64,000 bases of DNA, from assembly GCA_009760855.2 (NCBI GenBank), contig WPIO01000119.1, positions 48,501-112,500 of the forward strand, given 5' to 3'. This stretch comes from Cristatella mucedo (lineage: Eukaryota > Bryozoa > Phylactolaemata > Cristatellidae). Positions 48,016-61,930 of the stretch are shown here, in pieces. Under the pieces are notes generated by a model. That model saw nothing but the letters and a program-made list of their open reading frames with translations, had not been told where the DNA came from and did no database searches. The stretch's first letter is position 1. The number at the start of each line of letters is the position of its first letter. Position numbers and translations under genes: made by a program.

Positions 48016-48639
48016 TGAATCATGCCGTCGTAAGTTACTAAAACGTATGGCAACATATCTGTGTAATACTATGATCATTAATTACATTTGTAGACAATAT
48101 AGACAGATGAAGTTCAATGCCAGTGGGATGATCCTAGCTAGTGGTTGATACCACAAATAATAGCGACCCACTTGGGGTCCAATACAAACAGCTTCGCAGA
48201 ACTCAAATACAGTTTGCATATTACACACCAGCATGTGCGAAATTAACCTGTCAAATTAAATCTACTTTCTTTTTAAATGGATTGCAAGGTTCAGCTGATC
48301 AGTTCATTTATGCGGCCAGCCATTCCTTCTTGCAGTACAATCAAATACTTTGCGATCCATCTTCCAAGGAATGCCCAGCAAAATTCATAATCGTAATACG
48401 TATTCGTCATTTGAGCTTCATTCATGCTGCCAGTACATATTTTTGCAATTGGATTGCACTGCTTTGGTGCTGCTGAGTGATTAGACAGAACTTTGCATCC
48501 AGTTTATTGATAAAGTACACACAGAATGACTTTGCATTTGGGAGAGAATTAATTAACACAGTTCACTATCCCAGGCAGCATTTGAGTACAGTACTGCTGA
48601 TTTAACTGGATTGAAGTGGATACAGTGGTTGTAACAATA
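48016..48639. other. No gene recognised
   Basis: The open frame 48141-48476 has no recognisable domain. Confidence 0.3.
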
Positions 48640-48715
48640 ATAATATCATCCTTAATAATAAAAATTATATATTACCTAAAGAGAGCTAAATCTCTTTCTA
48701 GGCGGCTTACATATA
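48640..48715 (-). mobile_element. LINE family A tail remnant
   Basis: Degenerate AAT tail and the agagctaaatctctttctag block. Confidence 0.55.
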
Positions 48716-49260
48716 AATGAGGCAAGAACTGCTATGAGCCTTTTGGCCTACATCTAGGTCGACTAGCTTGCCAAGAGCTAGTTATTTGGGAATTTTCTTT
48801 AAAGAAAGGATGGAAAGTTTTGCCTGCAAACTGTGGCCTAGCAGTTAGCTCATGTAGCAATATTATGCCTTTGACTAGAAAAGCAACCGTGAAGCTACAG
48901 TAATACAGCAAGTCCAGTGAGCCACTGGACAACACTTGTATACCAAGCAACATTTAGTGCCGACACCTGTCGATCCAGAATATTATTGTGGTTCAAAAGA
49001 ATACTAACCTTATTTAGAAGTCTGAAACAGGAAGATCACTGTGGATGACTGAACATTACTTGATTCAGTTTGGCCGCATCTTGATTGGAGCGATACAGTC
49101 GGTAGAAATCGCCTGTGGTGTCCGAGGCTATGTACACAAACTGAGAGCTGAGGGAGTTGAGACACAAGTCGAGAGAGCAATGCATGTCATAGCTAAAGTT
49201 AATGTGTTATCGCCAGGCTGAGCCTCGATGTCGGGCCCACCAGCACCAATTCACGTGCAT

Positions 49261-49416
49261 TGGTGAGCCGTGATGGCACACTATGTAAGGAGGTTGCTTA
49301 CGACCTCGTTCCCGAGGTCGTGGGTTCGAATCCTGTGGTGGGTGCTGCTGCAATCGGAGGCGATAGCAGTAAAGGTCCTTCTGTCGTTATACAAAAGAGG
49401 CTTTTAAATCAGCTAG
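49261..49416 (+). mobile_element. SINE family D
   Basis: Box B ggttcgaatcc, hairpin cgacctcg/cgaggtcg, tail tatacaaaagaggcttttaa. The middle region is shorter than in other copies. Confidence 0.85.
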
Positions 49417-49460
49417 TATTTTTTATTGGCTACTTGTTGCTATGGGCGATCAGGCTGCAC

Positions 49461-49630
49461 TGTGAGCCGTGATGGCACATTAGGTAAGGCGGTTGCTTTC
49501 ACGACCTCGGTCCCGAGGTCGTGGGTTCGATTCCTGCAGTCGGCGATTCTTTATCGCCACTGCAAGCGGTGGTGATAGCCGTAAAGGCTCTTCTGTCGCT
49601 ATACAAAAAGAGGCTGTTTAATCAGCTAGG
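49461..49630 (+). mobile_element. SINE family D, direct neighbour
   Basis: Nearly identical to 18231-18401 (perfect hairpin, box B ggttcgattcc). It sits 44 bp downstream of the previous copy in the same orientation. Confidence 0.9.
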
Positions 49631-50084
49631 AATTATTATAGGAATTATTATCAAAAGACTCTTCAGTGCTATGGAAAAAATGAGTCGATTGCTAAAACCT
49701 GGAGCAGGCATAGAAGCAATGATACAAATATATATATATATAATGAAACTTGATTTTGCATGCCTTCATCAGCATTCTGAGGCAGGTCAACTGGTCCTCG
49801 AACCTCGTATAAAAATGTCCTAGCCAGGCATCCAAGTGTGGAGAGGGATCAGCAAATGCATTAGTGCATAGCCTGATCAGTGCGATTGCCAGCACCTACT
49901 GTACATGCTACTCTAATCAATACGCACAAGTCTACTTGAAACGTGTCACAGCAGAGTCAACCATCCCGCCTTTGTATGCATCGTCAAAGAAACTTGTCTC
50001 ATGCTAGCTGAGGTTGGTTGTGGGGATGCACCTGCTGCCACTGCTTATGCTGCTTCCGTTATTGTTTTTGTCATTACTGTGTAA

Positions 50085-50215
50085 CTCATACTTCTGCCAC
50101 TGCATTTGCCGATACATCTGCTGCGGATGCAGCTGCCGATGCTGCTACCGGTACTGCCTTTGCTACTGCTGCCACTACTGCTGCCACTGCCTCTGCCCCA
50201 GCTTTCCCATTACCA
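50085..50215. repeat. Cryptic GCT/GCC triplet region
   Basis: Imperfect ctgctgccac-type units. The Ala-rich and Leu-rich frames over it (50014-50486) are repeat artefacts. Confidence 0.6.
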
Positions 50216-50402
50216 AATCAGCTTGTATATCACACTTATTGCTGTGATTAAGAGATCAGAGCCAAGGATGGCCTCGATGACAAAATACGCACGTCCAACA
50301 AACACCAAAGAAGGACACGTAATGCTATCTGATATCTTGCTGGTGCTTTTGGTTTTTCTCCTTCAGTCGGCCTGCATTTCATGGTGCTTAATCAGGCTTA
50401 AA

Positions 50403-50560
50403 GTTTGTTTGGTCCGGTGGTTAAGGTGCTCGCCCCGAACCAAGGTCTGGCAGAGGTCATGGGCTCGAGCCCCGTGGAACATGTGAAGTGCCTGAATAGA
50501 GATTAAGTTCTCTTAGGGTGCTATACAAATGAATTATATAAAGTTTATTATATATAATTT
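50403..50560 (+). mobile_element. SINE family C, best plus-strand copy
   Basis: tttggtccggtggttaagg (box A), box B ggctcgagccc (50462-50472), then gtgaagtgcctgaatagaga, gttctcttagggtgctatac and aaatgaattatata. The tail aligns with the LINE-A tail gtaaagcgcctagaaagaga. Confidence 0.88.
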
Positions 50561-53500
50561 TTGGCAAGGCAGCGCCTCGGTCGTCGTAGCTTTATGGGGG
50601 TGCTTTGACGAAGGCATTTACACATCTGGCACACTCAAATGGTCGCCCGCAGCCGGCATTCCAAAACAAAGTAGATCCTGAGATGAACTTGCCAATTACT
50701 ATTCGTCAAGAGGCGTGATATGACCGTGAGGTAGTTTTCGGAGAATAATGATACGCAGACATCACATGAAGGACTTGGGTGGAATTTAAACGGTATTTGC
50801 AGAACGTTTGCTGGGAACACAGACCTCCACCATGGTGGTGCCCCCACACAAACTGACCGTGGCATCAAAGAAATTCCCAAAATACTGAGGCAGCCCAAAC
50901 GTTCAGTAATTCAGTAAAGAATTGCCTGCTGGATGCTAAAAGGTGTGGTTTGCTTGGTTTGTTCTGCTAAATCACCATACAAGTGAGACTGGTATGGCCA
51001 AGGAATGGTGTTCAACTTTTGCAGTAGGCTCATAAGAGATTTCATACCACGTAGAGACCTGTGTTGCTTTGATTATTAAAGAAGCCGACGATGGGGGCAA
51101 GACACCGCTTTTCTCATAGGTGAGCCAATATTACCATGCCTGGATCTGAATGGGTCTAGGTACCTTAGCTACGACTTCAGCATGTTGTGCAGTCAGGGCT
51201 GATAGCAGAGTGTCACCTACAATGAAGCAGTATGTTGGGCGTTGGTCCTCACATGCAAACCTTCGATAGACCCTGGTTCGTGGCCAGCTTTTCTGCCCCG
51301 AGTCCATTGGCAGACGGTGTTCGGTCATTCTGTAATTTGCCAACTGGCCAACTTCGATCACCAGATTTCCCAGTTCACTGCATGCTGCTATGCCCACTGC
51401 CAAGAGCTGCTCACTTGCCAGAATGACCCACGGCTAGGCAACGCTATGCAAATAGCTGGGCTAGGCATGAGCCTAACATGGCGCAAGCAGAAACAGGCCG
51501 ACAGCACAGCAAACCCGCTACAAAGGCAGAGTGGGTGAGCAAAGACACGCAGTCGTTCGGCCATTGAGCTTCGCATGAAAACACCGGCGTCTGGCATCGT
51601 CTCGGCGTTAATGTTCCATTCACGAGTCGGGCTCCAACAGCCTCTAGGCACGGCATCAGCTCTCATTATGCAGGCACACGGAGACACTAGCCTATTCTAT
51701 TTGGCTTTTATTTTATTCGTCCATTCAGCAGACGAGTTGATGCAACTGCCAGTGGGTTCACATGCCACGGATGCAGCCCGCAGCGCCATCGGCCGAGCAG
51801 AGCTTTATATAAGTGTGTATGTATAGGAAATCGCAGCTGCGTCAGTGGTGTCAAATCACTGACCATGCTGCCTATGTTGGAGCGCTTGTACAAGCCGTCC
51901 ATTGGGCTTTTCCGTAAGAGAGCCCTATTAAAATGGACTAATAGGGCATTGAATTTATATTTTATATTTTATTTATTTTTTCGCAAGACAAATGCATAGT
52001 GATCTCTTCTGTCTTCAACTTAGCAAGACCATGAAAATAAGTACGAGTCACACGTTCAGGTTAAATTCGTTGGCGCATGTCATAGCAAGCAGATGCTTTC
52101 TTCATTTTTTGAAGGAAAATTGCGTCGGGGGGGGGTACTAAATTAAACTACTGTCACCCTATTTCAACATGGATCATTGCAGATCTGCCACGGTGCCCCA
52201 TGTTGCACTCAGGTATGTTGCTACTTACTGCAATGGGTCACCTGTGTTATTCTGCAGAGCATTGGTTGGCAAAATCTCAGGTGGACACCTACTACTCCCA
52301 AAAGAATTTAACTAGACGGCTGCCACCTACTTCTGGGTCGTGTATCTTGTCCTTATTACATCGGTACACCCACCACAAGACAAGCAGTGACACGTGTCTT
52401 TGACTAAAGTTCTGCCTTTCTAAGGCAAGCTCAGCAAGCAATTACAGGCAGTGTATTAACAATTGTTGTCAGGCCAAAATTAGTAACAGATTGTGAGCTT
52501 GGACCATTCGACCATTCATTAGCTCTCGAATGTAAATGGCCTTGTTTATGTCGAAAAGAATTTCAGCAGGAGCTTAAACCGAGAGCTGATCGAGTTTTCT
52601 GTCTTTTCTGCTGCTTCCGTCATCCCGTCATCACTGCTGGCAATCGGACTTCGGGCTTCTTGCGTTTGCACGGCAGCAATGCTTAGTCAACATGGCATGA
52701 ATCCCGTGAAAACCTCGATAGATAGGATAGGTAGGCTGGAAGTTTTAGCCAACGACGTGAAGTCCCTCTGAGGCGCCTCAAGCAAAGGTCAGAGTGAGAA
52801 AAGGGCAGGGATGCATTTGCAATAGCAGTCAAAGAACAAAGTGGCAACCTTTATAATTCCGATCAGCGCTCTAGCAGCCGAGCTCGGAACCTGCTTGCAT
52901 AGTATTAGCAATATGCTTACAGCCACCAACCTGCTCATCCCGGATCCAGCCTTGGGGCACTCTCGAATCTACATGTGTGCACATGTGTGTGGTGTGGATG
53001 CCCTGCATGATCCTTTGTAAGTGATGATGGGCTGCTGAACGTTTGGGAGCTTGAATGTCATACATGATGAGCCAGGCTCATCTGGGCTTCAATTCAGATC
53101 CACCAAGGGAGCTGGCCAAGGCAGCAGGGTGGCCAGCATTTCCTGTTTGGCTATGGGGTAGAACACCTGACTGCCCCTTGGCATTTTGGCCATACCTTTG
53201 GCCATGTTGACAGACAGCTTTGTTCGCTTCGGGTCCACCGATGAGAAACCGGTTATGAGAAAACTTAAGCAGCGGGCTCCACTCACTGGCCCAGCAGTTG
53301 GCGCTGACCGTTGGCTGATCGGCTTCCCCAGCGAAGTGCTGCAGCGAGCAGCACGGACTGACTGCAGCGGTTTGCCTCTGAGCCTAGAGAGACTTGGACC
53401 GACGCCTCGAAATGCGCAGAGTTTCCTGTTTGAGTTCTATGTAGAAAGTCCCTGCAGCATAGCTCAGGCGCTGTGTAAGTAGAGCTTGCAACTGAGCTCC

Positions 53501-54269
53501 ACCCAGCCCGTGCTAGCGAAAATGCCATCTAGCACCGACTTCTGCTGCTGGCTAGCAAAATCAGCAGCTCATGGAGCATGCCACGGTACTATCTGTCTGT
53601 TCTCCCCAAGTGTCGTGACCTTGTCCGGCCATGACCGTGCTGACCTTGTGGAACTGCTGGCCCACAGGCCGATCTAACTAGGAGCTCAGCTCATGCCTAA
53701 GACGACCACTAACGGCCGATCCACTACTGTCCATCGCTAGCTGTGACCATTAAAGCATCAGTGCTTTCCTTCGGTGCACGTTTGAGGCAGCTTGGGCTGC
53801 AGGTTACCCGTCGGCACTAGCAGCTGCACAAGCAAATACACAAGCATCTTGCTCGGAGCACCTCATAATGCAATGAAGACTGGGGTGCTGCCATGGCAGA
53901 GAGTTCTCTTTGTTACACTCCAAGCCCGAACGAGAAGCATTGAGTACAGAAAGCTGAACAGGAAAATGCAAAGCGCTCAGCAGGAGATCGATCGTGTCCG
54001 GCTTCAATGGTTGAAACTGTGTGTGCACATTCCTGTAAAAGCCGACTTCAGTAGCACTGTAGAGAAAGATCTAGATAAGCAGCAAATCACTTGAGTGGTT
54101 TGGGCCAGTCCGAGGACTGAATGTGAGCTGAAGTTACTTTCGGGTACAGACCTGTAGGCAACCTATTACAACTACTTTCCTTGTGCATGCATTCGAAGAA
54201 ACTTGTTGACTTGCCTCCCAATGCAAGCAAGGTTTTAGCTGGGGCATCGACTTTAAGCAAACTTAATAT
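50561..54269. other. No gene recognised; GC/CAG-richer DNA
   Basis: Many overlapping open frames on both strands, as expected in GC-richer DNA, none with a known motif. A G run lies at 52129-52137. No splice-consistent exon set was found. Confidence 0.35.
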
Positions 54270-54438
54270 AATAAAATACAACTCATTTGTATAGTGCCCT
54301 AAGAGAACTTAAGTTATATTCGGGCGCCACCACAAGTGCCGTGAGGCTCAAGCTCATGCGATCTCAGTCATCAAATACATTCTCCTTGACTTTGGGCTGA
54401 GGTGAGCACCTTAAACCGCTGGGCCAAACCAGCCCGGG
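54270..54438 (-). mobile_element. SINE family C
   Basis: Minus strand: ctggtttggcccagcggttt (box A region), a longer middle than the 18582 copy, then agttctcttagggcactata and a caaatgagttgtatt tail. Confidence 0.75.
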
Positions 54439-56351
54439 AACTTGGATCAACATGAAAGAAAGATTCTGCTGCTCCATACTTGGAAATGGTGGCAGAACCG
54501 GATGCTCCCTTCTCTTGATCCTACTCGGCCACTCTACCCTACTCAGCTCACGCTCCAGGATGCGAACTGAGTGGGAGCAATGGGGCTGCTGCAGTGCATT
54601 CTCTATGCACTCCTCCCAGCTCAAACGTCAGGGAGCTCTCTCATCTGTCGAGACGTGGTAGAGAAGACTCTGGAAATCGTTGCAGTGCTAGAGCAGTACA
54701 CATGCACACTGCTACTGGTAATGTGGCAGAGGCATAGGTGCAAATACAGACTGACAGTGGTACTGTGGGCGTGTCATCGCCATCACGTGGTTCCCCCCCC
54801 CAGCAGCAGTTCCATCCTCCCAACGGGTGCTCCTTGCCGGCACCTGACATGCTCATTGCCGCGAAATTCACTTTCTGCCTTTGCGTCGGCCTGTACTTAC
54901 GCTATCCATTCTCTTCTCTCTTATCACCATGTGCTCTGGAGGAGCATGCACGACGACTACTATATCATTATGTACGCTTGCTCGCTTGCCTGTGTGCGAT
55001 GCAATACAGCCGTCGTCGACAACTCACTTGTCGGGGCTCTGCTCTTCGTCGTGCCGCCATCGAGCTCCCGTGAGCCCGTGCAGTACCATTGCGAATGAGC
55101 CGGGCAGTCAGCAAAACGTACTCTGAAAAAAACGCCTAGCAAGCATTTAGGTGGATGGATTCTAACAAAGCTAAACCATCAAATCGCATTCACTTACGGC
55201 TGACGGAAAGCCCCTGCTGACGAGTTGCTGCTTGCCGTGGCCCCTGCTTCCGGATCAGGAGCTGCATAAAGCTGCTGCCAGAGAACGTGACAAGGCCTTG
55301 GATCATAACCGCCGATGCCGCTGCGCTGCAGCAGCAGCAAGCTCCACGCAACTGGCTGCTGGCCCTGGGGTGCTGCTCAGCCATGCCTAACTGGGTTCAT
55401 CCGGCTAGTGACCAGCGGCTTCTGCCACAGCAATGGCTGCCATTTGCATTGATTGTCAGCAGCAGATGCAGCATCGTCAGAATTGATCTAGGAGTATCTC
55501 AATCCAAGAATGGGCAGCACCAGCACATCATGACTTCGAAACAGCATCTGCCCAGGACAGTGCCTTGTCCTAGCTGACAGCTCACACTCGGCAGGCTATT
55601 AAACAGGTGCCCCCTCCCCCCCCCCCCCCCCCCCCCCCCCCCGCGTTTTGGTGTTAGCTCCTCAATTTTATTCAGGTGCCTCTGCTTCGGCACCCCCATT
55701 TCATTTCCTCTCATCACAGCCCCTCGGAATATGAACAACTCTAGTAAAACTATTAAGAAATAACTAGTCGTCTCAATGGGCGCTGTCGAAGATTGCCGAG
55801 TCGGCTGCTGGAGAGTGAAATGAAGTGGTGGTTAAAGGTCTGGGCAGTAAATGATGACAGTGACCTGCTATTCTCAGCCGAGGTCTGCAGTACTGATTCA
55901 GCCGATTCATTGAGCTCCAGCTGGTACCTTACCGGAAGCCACTGGTTAGCAAGCATTGCCGTCTGGGCAACGGAGCTTTAGCCAGACCACCATTAAAAAT
56001 GCACTACTCACCCAGCACTTGAGGAACTGCGGCAGAATGCTCAGCACGGCTGCACGGCTTTCAGCATAGGCTAGGCTTAAGCTGCTGATTGCGATGTAGG
56101 GGAACGTGAATGTTTACTCAAACAACCACCTGTCTTTAGTGACTGCTATGTAAGCCAGATGGTGATCTAAAAGTGAGTTCCAGAGAAGAAGAAGAAAGAG
56201 CCCTAGCGGCTCTCACGCTGCATGCAGCAGGTAGAAAAGGACTCGAATCCGAAACCTGGGTTGTGGAAGTGGGAGCAGCACAGTCGATGGATGCATCTCC
56301 CAGTGGGAGGTGAAATAGAGAAAGCTATCCTGTCTGGCGAAAATTGGCTCC
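54439..56351. other. No gene recognised
   Basis: Overlapping frames at 54571-55142 lack motifs. It includes the poly(C) run at 55616-55642. Confidence 0.3.
55616..55642. repeat. Poly(C) run
   Basis: 27 consecutive C residues. Length in the assembly may be unreliable. Confidence 0.9.
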
Positions 56352-56528
56352 TAATGTATGTATAATATATAAATATAATTCATTTTTATAGAGCCCCAAG
56401 AGAACTAAATCCCTATTCAGGCGATTCACACGATGCCGCGATGCTCAAGCCGACGACTGCAGCCATCAAATACATTCACCTTGATTTTGGTTGCCGGGAA
56501 CACTTTAACCACTGGGCCAAACCAGTGT
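56352..56528 (-). mobile_element. SINE family C
   Basis: Minus strand: actggtttggcccagtggtt (box A). It shares with 54270-54438 an extra middle segment ending in gaatgtatttgatg, so these two form a subfamily. The tail is tataaaaatgaattatat. Confidence 0.75.
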
Positions 56529-56654
56529 GCACCGATAAAGTGCTGCACACGGGTTCAAAAGAAGGTAGAAAAACTCACAGCTGGTAAGCCCAAAGCCCAG
56601 TGCATTCCAAACAAACGTAGCTGAAATGTCCGCCGGGTTAGTCTGGCCACCATA

Positions 56655-57110
56655 GCCATGTAGATCCTTCATGCAAACTAAGCAAACGATCTCCAAAAGA
56701 ATTAAGGTTTGTCGGAGGTATAGCTACACGGTTTGAGTAAGAGCAGCAAGTAGCACGGTGCCTAGCCTGGTGGTGGAGTTGATCTGATAGGTAGGCTGGA
56801 GCCAAAGGATGAAGGGACCTTAAAGTGAGTGCCAGAACCTTGAAGTCAATAAGCTGCTTGACTGGGAGCCAGTGCAAGTCAGCCACAAGTGGTTTGATGT
56901 GGCGACTGTGCCGCTCACGATAGACAAGCCTAGCTGCAGAGGTTTGCACCAGCCATAAGTGCCTGATTGTACAGGCCGGTAGACCGGCAAGCATGGAGTT
57001 ATAGAGTTACAGAAGTCGAGATGCGATGTCACAAATTCATGGATCAATTTAGACATAGTATCCCTGTCTAAACAGGCCCAAATTTTTGCAATGTTACGTG
57101 GCTGAAAGTA
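56655..57110 (-). mobile_element. LINE family A copy, truncated at both ends
   Basis: Minus frame: GLPACTIRHLWLVQTSAARL, then DLHWLPVKQLIDFKVLALTL and YLSDQLHHQARH. It lacks the 3' UTR. Confidence 0.85.
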
Positions 57111-57136
57111 AAATAGGGTCGTTCGGGAACCTTGCA

Positions 57137-57655
57137 CTAAGAAATAATAATAATAATGCACTTGATAAAGCGCCCTCAGAGAACTCAATCTCTCACTAGG
57201 TGCTTTACATTTGCTGCAAAGGGAAATGCAATTGAATGGTGAGTAATATCATGCTTGATAAACAAACAAAATGAATAACATGGTTAGGGGTGACATGCAC
57301 AGGGTCTGCATGCAAATGTGGTTAGTGGCAGCATGCACAGTGTCATCACGCATAAGCACATCCAGGACGAATCACAGGGACCCACTAAATGCTGGGATAA
57401 ATAGGTGTGTTTTTTAAGTTCTTTTTAAATGTGGTCAGGTCAGGGGATGTTCTAACGCAGGTCAGGAGGGAGTTCCAGGCTTTGGGAGCATATGAACTAA
57501 ATGCACAGTCTCCAAAGGATTTAAGGTTCATACAAGGTATTTGTAGACTGTTGCATTCCGAAAAGCAGGTGGTACGATGCTTGGCCTGATGGGGGAGTAT
57601 ATCTGAGAGATAGGCTGGAGCCAAAGAATGAAGTGACCTGAAAGTGAGCGACAAA
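57137..57655 (-). mobile_element. LINE family A 3' copy
   Basis: AAT tail at 57137, full 3' UTR, then the C-terminal coding part up to LTFRSLHSLAPAYLSDILPH. It is tandem to the previous copy, 27 bp apart. Confidence 0.88.
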
Positions 57656-59163
57656 AGAAATGGTGGCCAGCGCATGAGGGGGAGAAGAGCAAAATTGAGT
57701 GTCAGAAGAAATTAGCAGGAAGGGTCGTGTAGCATCAGCCAGCATTCTCTGCCAACCTGTCCTCCCTTTGATCATTCTGCATTCGTTCCAACAGAGTCAA
57801 CGCATCTAGCAGATGTTCACTTTTGGCTTGCGTGACACGTGAATTCGGATCGCCCTCCGGTAAGGCAGCCGGCAGTCTGCAGGGCCCCCTAACAAGGTAG
57901 AGCTGGTTTATCCCATTCCCCAATTGATTATGGCAAGATTGTTTATCGACTGCTGGCAGGGTGATGAGAGCTGTCTTCCTTTGAAGAGGCCTCCCAGTAT
58001 TAGCTAGAGCTCGGCCTGCTCGCACGTGAATGCAGCTCCTCTGCTGCATTAAGTCGCCTCGGCCTAGGGCCCCCGAGTCTTTGGTGTTGGCATTTCGATG
58101 CTCTGCTCTTCAAATTGAGAGCTCATTACTAGCCGATGCGGTTGGTCGACCTACTGCTAATTCGGTGCTGCAATGACACTGCTGCAGGCTTCGGCCAGCA
58201 GACGGCAGCTCTCGGCAGCCAGCGGTTCATCAACGATCTCTCTCCCCCCCTTCCTTCTCCTGCTGGCTGCTGCTCTTCACGTGCTACAGCCAATTACGAT
58301 TCTCTCTCGACTGCAGGTGCATAGCTGAAAGCTTTCGAGCTGGCTGAGAATGGCTGAGAGCCAGCTGCCGATAAGGTCACCGGTCTCACCACTTTATCGA
58401 GGAAGCTCTCCCAATAACGACCTTAGACTGACAACCACGAGCCTACCTACCATTGCTTACACACAGAGTATAAAAAGAGCCAGTTGTTAAGCCGGCGGCA
58501 TGTGACTGGTGGATCGCCTTCTCGTTGGCCTTCACCGGTCGAGTGCTCTCTCTGCGAAATCGAAATGAGCAAGAAGTCACAGCCGTGAAATCTCTATGTG
58601 CATTATATGCACGTAGAGTCAGCACGAGTCAAAGAGGTCGATGCCTGCGCCACAGCAGCAGCCTAGCTCTGTTTGAAAGCCGTAGGCACATTAGCACCAC
58701 GAATGAAATTGAGTATGTAACAGAATCAGCTTGAGAAAGAGTCCGTGGTATACTGCGGCCATATCCATCCCCTATGCAGTGCTGATGCTGCAATAGAATA
58801 TCGCTCTACACTGGCAGAGCACAATTTTGACATCCCCTACCCGAAATTCGACGCCAGTACTAGCTAAGGCTCCTGCTTATCCTAACCCACCCCGTGGCCC
58901 AGGTTAGCTTATACGAAATCTCTCGAAAAAAAGAGTATTCTAGGCAAGACTACTCCCAGATGCCGTTCGAGCTCGGTGCTCGTTTAGCCCCTTAGCTTTG
59001 GCCTCACCACCATAGGAATGCCTGGGAAACCTGTGCGTTACCACATCTAAGCATTGCATGCAGCTTCCCCAGCAGCTGGATGCACGTGACTCTTTTTACC
59101 GAAAAATGCCAGACTGTCATGCCTCATATGCTCTGCACTGCAGCGCTGCTCTTCAAAAGAAAT
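57656..59163. other. No gene recognised
   Basis: No gene, splice-bounded frame or repeat family recognised. Confidence 0.3.
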
Positions 59164-59334
59164 ACTAGCTGACTTAGCAGCCTCTTTTGCATAGCGACAG
59201 AAGAGCCTTTACGGCTATCACCACTGCTTGCCGTGGCAGCAAAGTATCGCCCACAGCAGGATTCGAACCCGCGACCTCGGGATCAAGGTCGTGATAAGCA
59301 ACAGCCTTACTTAGTGTGTCGCCACGGCTCACCA
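59164..59334 (-). mobile_element. SINE family D
   Basis: Minus strand: ggtgagccgtggcgacacac, hairpin cgaccttgatcccgaggtcg, box B ggttcgaatcc, tail ctatgcaaaagaggctgct. This is the only full minus-strand D copy. Confidence 0.88.
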
Positions 59335-60213
59335 AAGCTGCTAGGGCCGGTATTTTGCCTGGGTGTGGCTCGGGCTATCGCATTCACTCATTCTACAGTG
59401 GCTAGGGAATGCATCGTGACAGCCATTGAGCATTCGCGACAGCAAACAAGCGTCTCTTCTTTTGACACGCCTTGCACCCGTTGCTGCAGTGCTGCCTGAG
59501 AGCGATCGGTGCCAGGAAAGCAGCAGGCATGCAGACAGCATGCGAGAGAGCTCCGTGGCGTCGCCAGCCGACCACCCGTGCCATGCCAACAATGGGATTG
59601 CTACGGGGGACAAGGAAGCAAAAGGTTTGCTCTCCTTTTCTCTCCTCCCACAGAAGAAGAGAGAGCTTGCCACTAAATCTATTGTCCGAATAAGTCTTCG
59701 ATAACGCAGCTAATGGCCTTCCCAGAAAGCTGTAAAATTAGAAGGAATTGGCATTGACAAGGTTGCAGCATTGGCGCAGCAGCAGAACCGTGCTTTGAGA
59801 CAGCGCCTTACGGTAAGGCAGCGGCAGAGCTGCAGCAGACCAGCATACCTGCTGCAGCGCTTGGGCAGCGCTGCAGCAGCGGCTGCTCGTGGGGCCTAGG
59901 AATGCTGACTGGAAAGCAGACTAGCGTCACGAGGGCAGTCCAGATCTCGTTGCCCAGACATAGTGTCTTCGTGTCATAGTGCATTCGCTAACCTGGCCCA
60001 TTATTTTGCTAGAAACCTCGAACAAACCTTGATAGAAATCACTGGTGTGTCATTTGGTCGGGAGCCAAGCGAAGGCTGCCTGTCTGCCTATCCTAGAATA
60101 TTGTGGATAGGCTTACCGTGGGGGGCAGCTGCCAGCATTCGGCCAAGAAATGCAGACCTTGCAGGCAGTGCGCACGGCCATTACAAGTCACGAAAAGCAG
60201 TTTGGTGGGTCGG
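59335..60213. other. CAG-rich unassigned sequence
   Basis: Clusters of cagcag/ctgctg lie at 59765-59890. No recognised gene. Confidence 0.3.
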
Positions 60214-61845
<1,632 letters not shown>

Positions 61846-61847
61846 CC

Positions 61848-61930
61848 TAAGCATTTGTAAAGTGCCTAGAAAAAGATTATTAAGTTATCTGACGGTGCTA
61901 TACAAATGTACTTTACAAATATTATTCGTA
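61848..61930 (+). mobile_element. LINE-A/SINE-C type tail remnant
   Basis: tttgtaaagtgcctagaaaa, then a ggtgctatacaaatgta stretch without a coding part or a tRNA head. Confidence 0.6.

Noticed and set aside
50014-50486. Ala/Leu-rich proteins
   Set aside because: Cryptic GCT/GCC repeat followed by a SINE; three frames are equally open.
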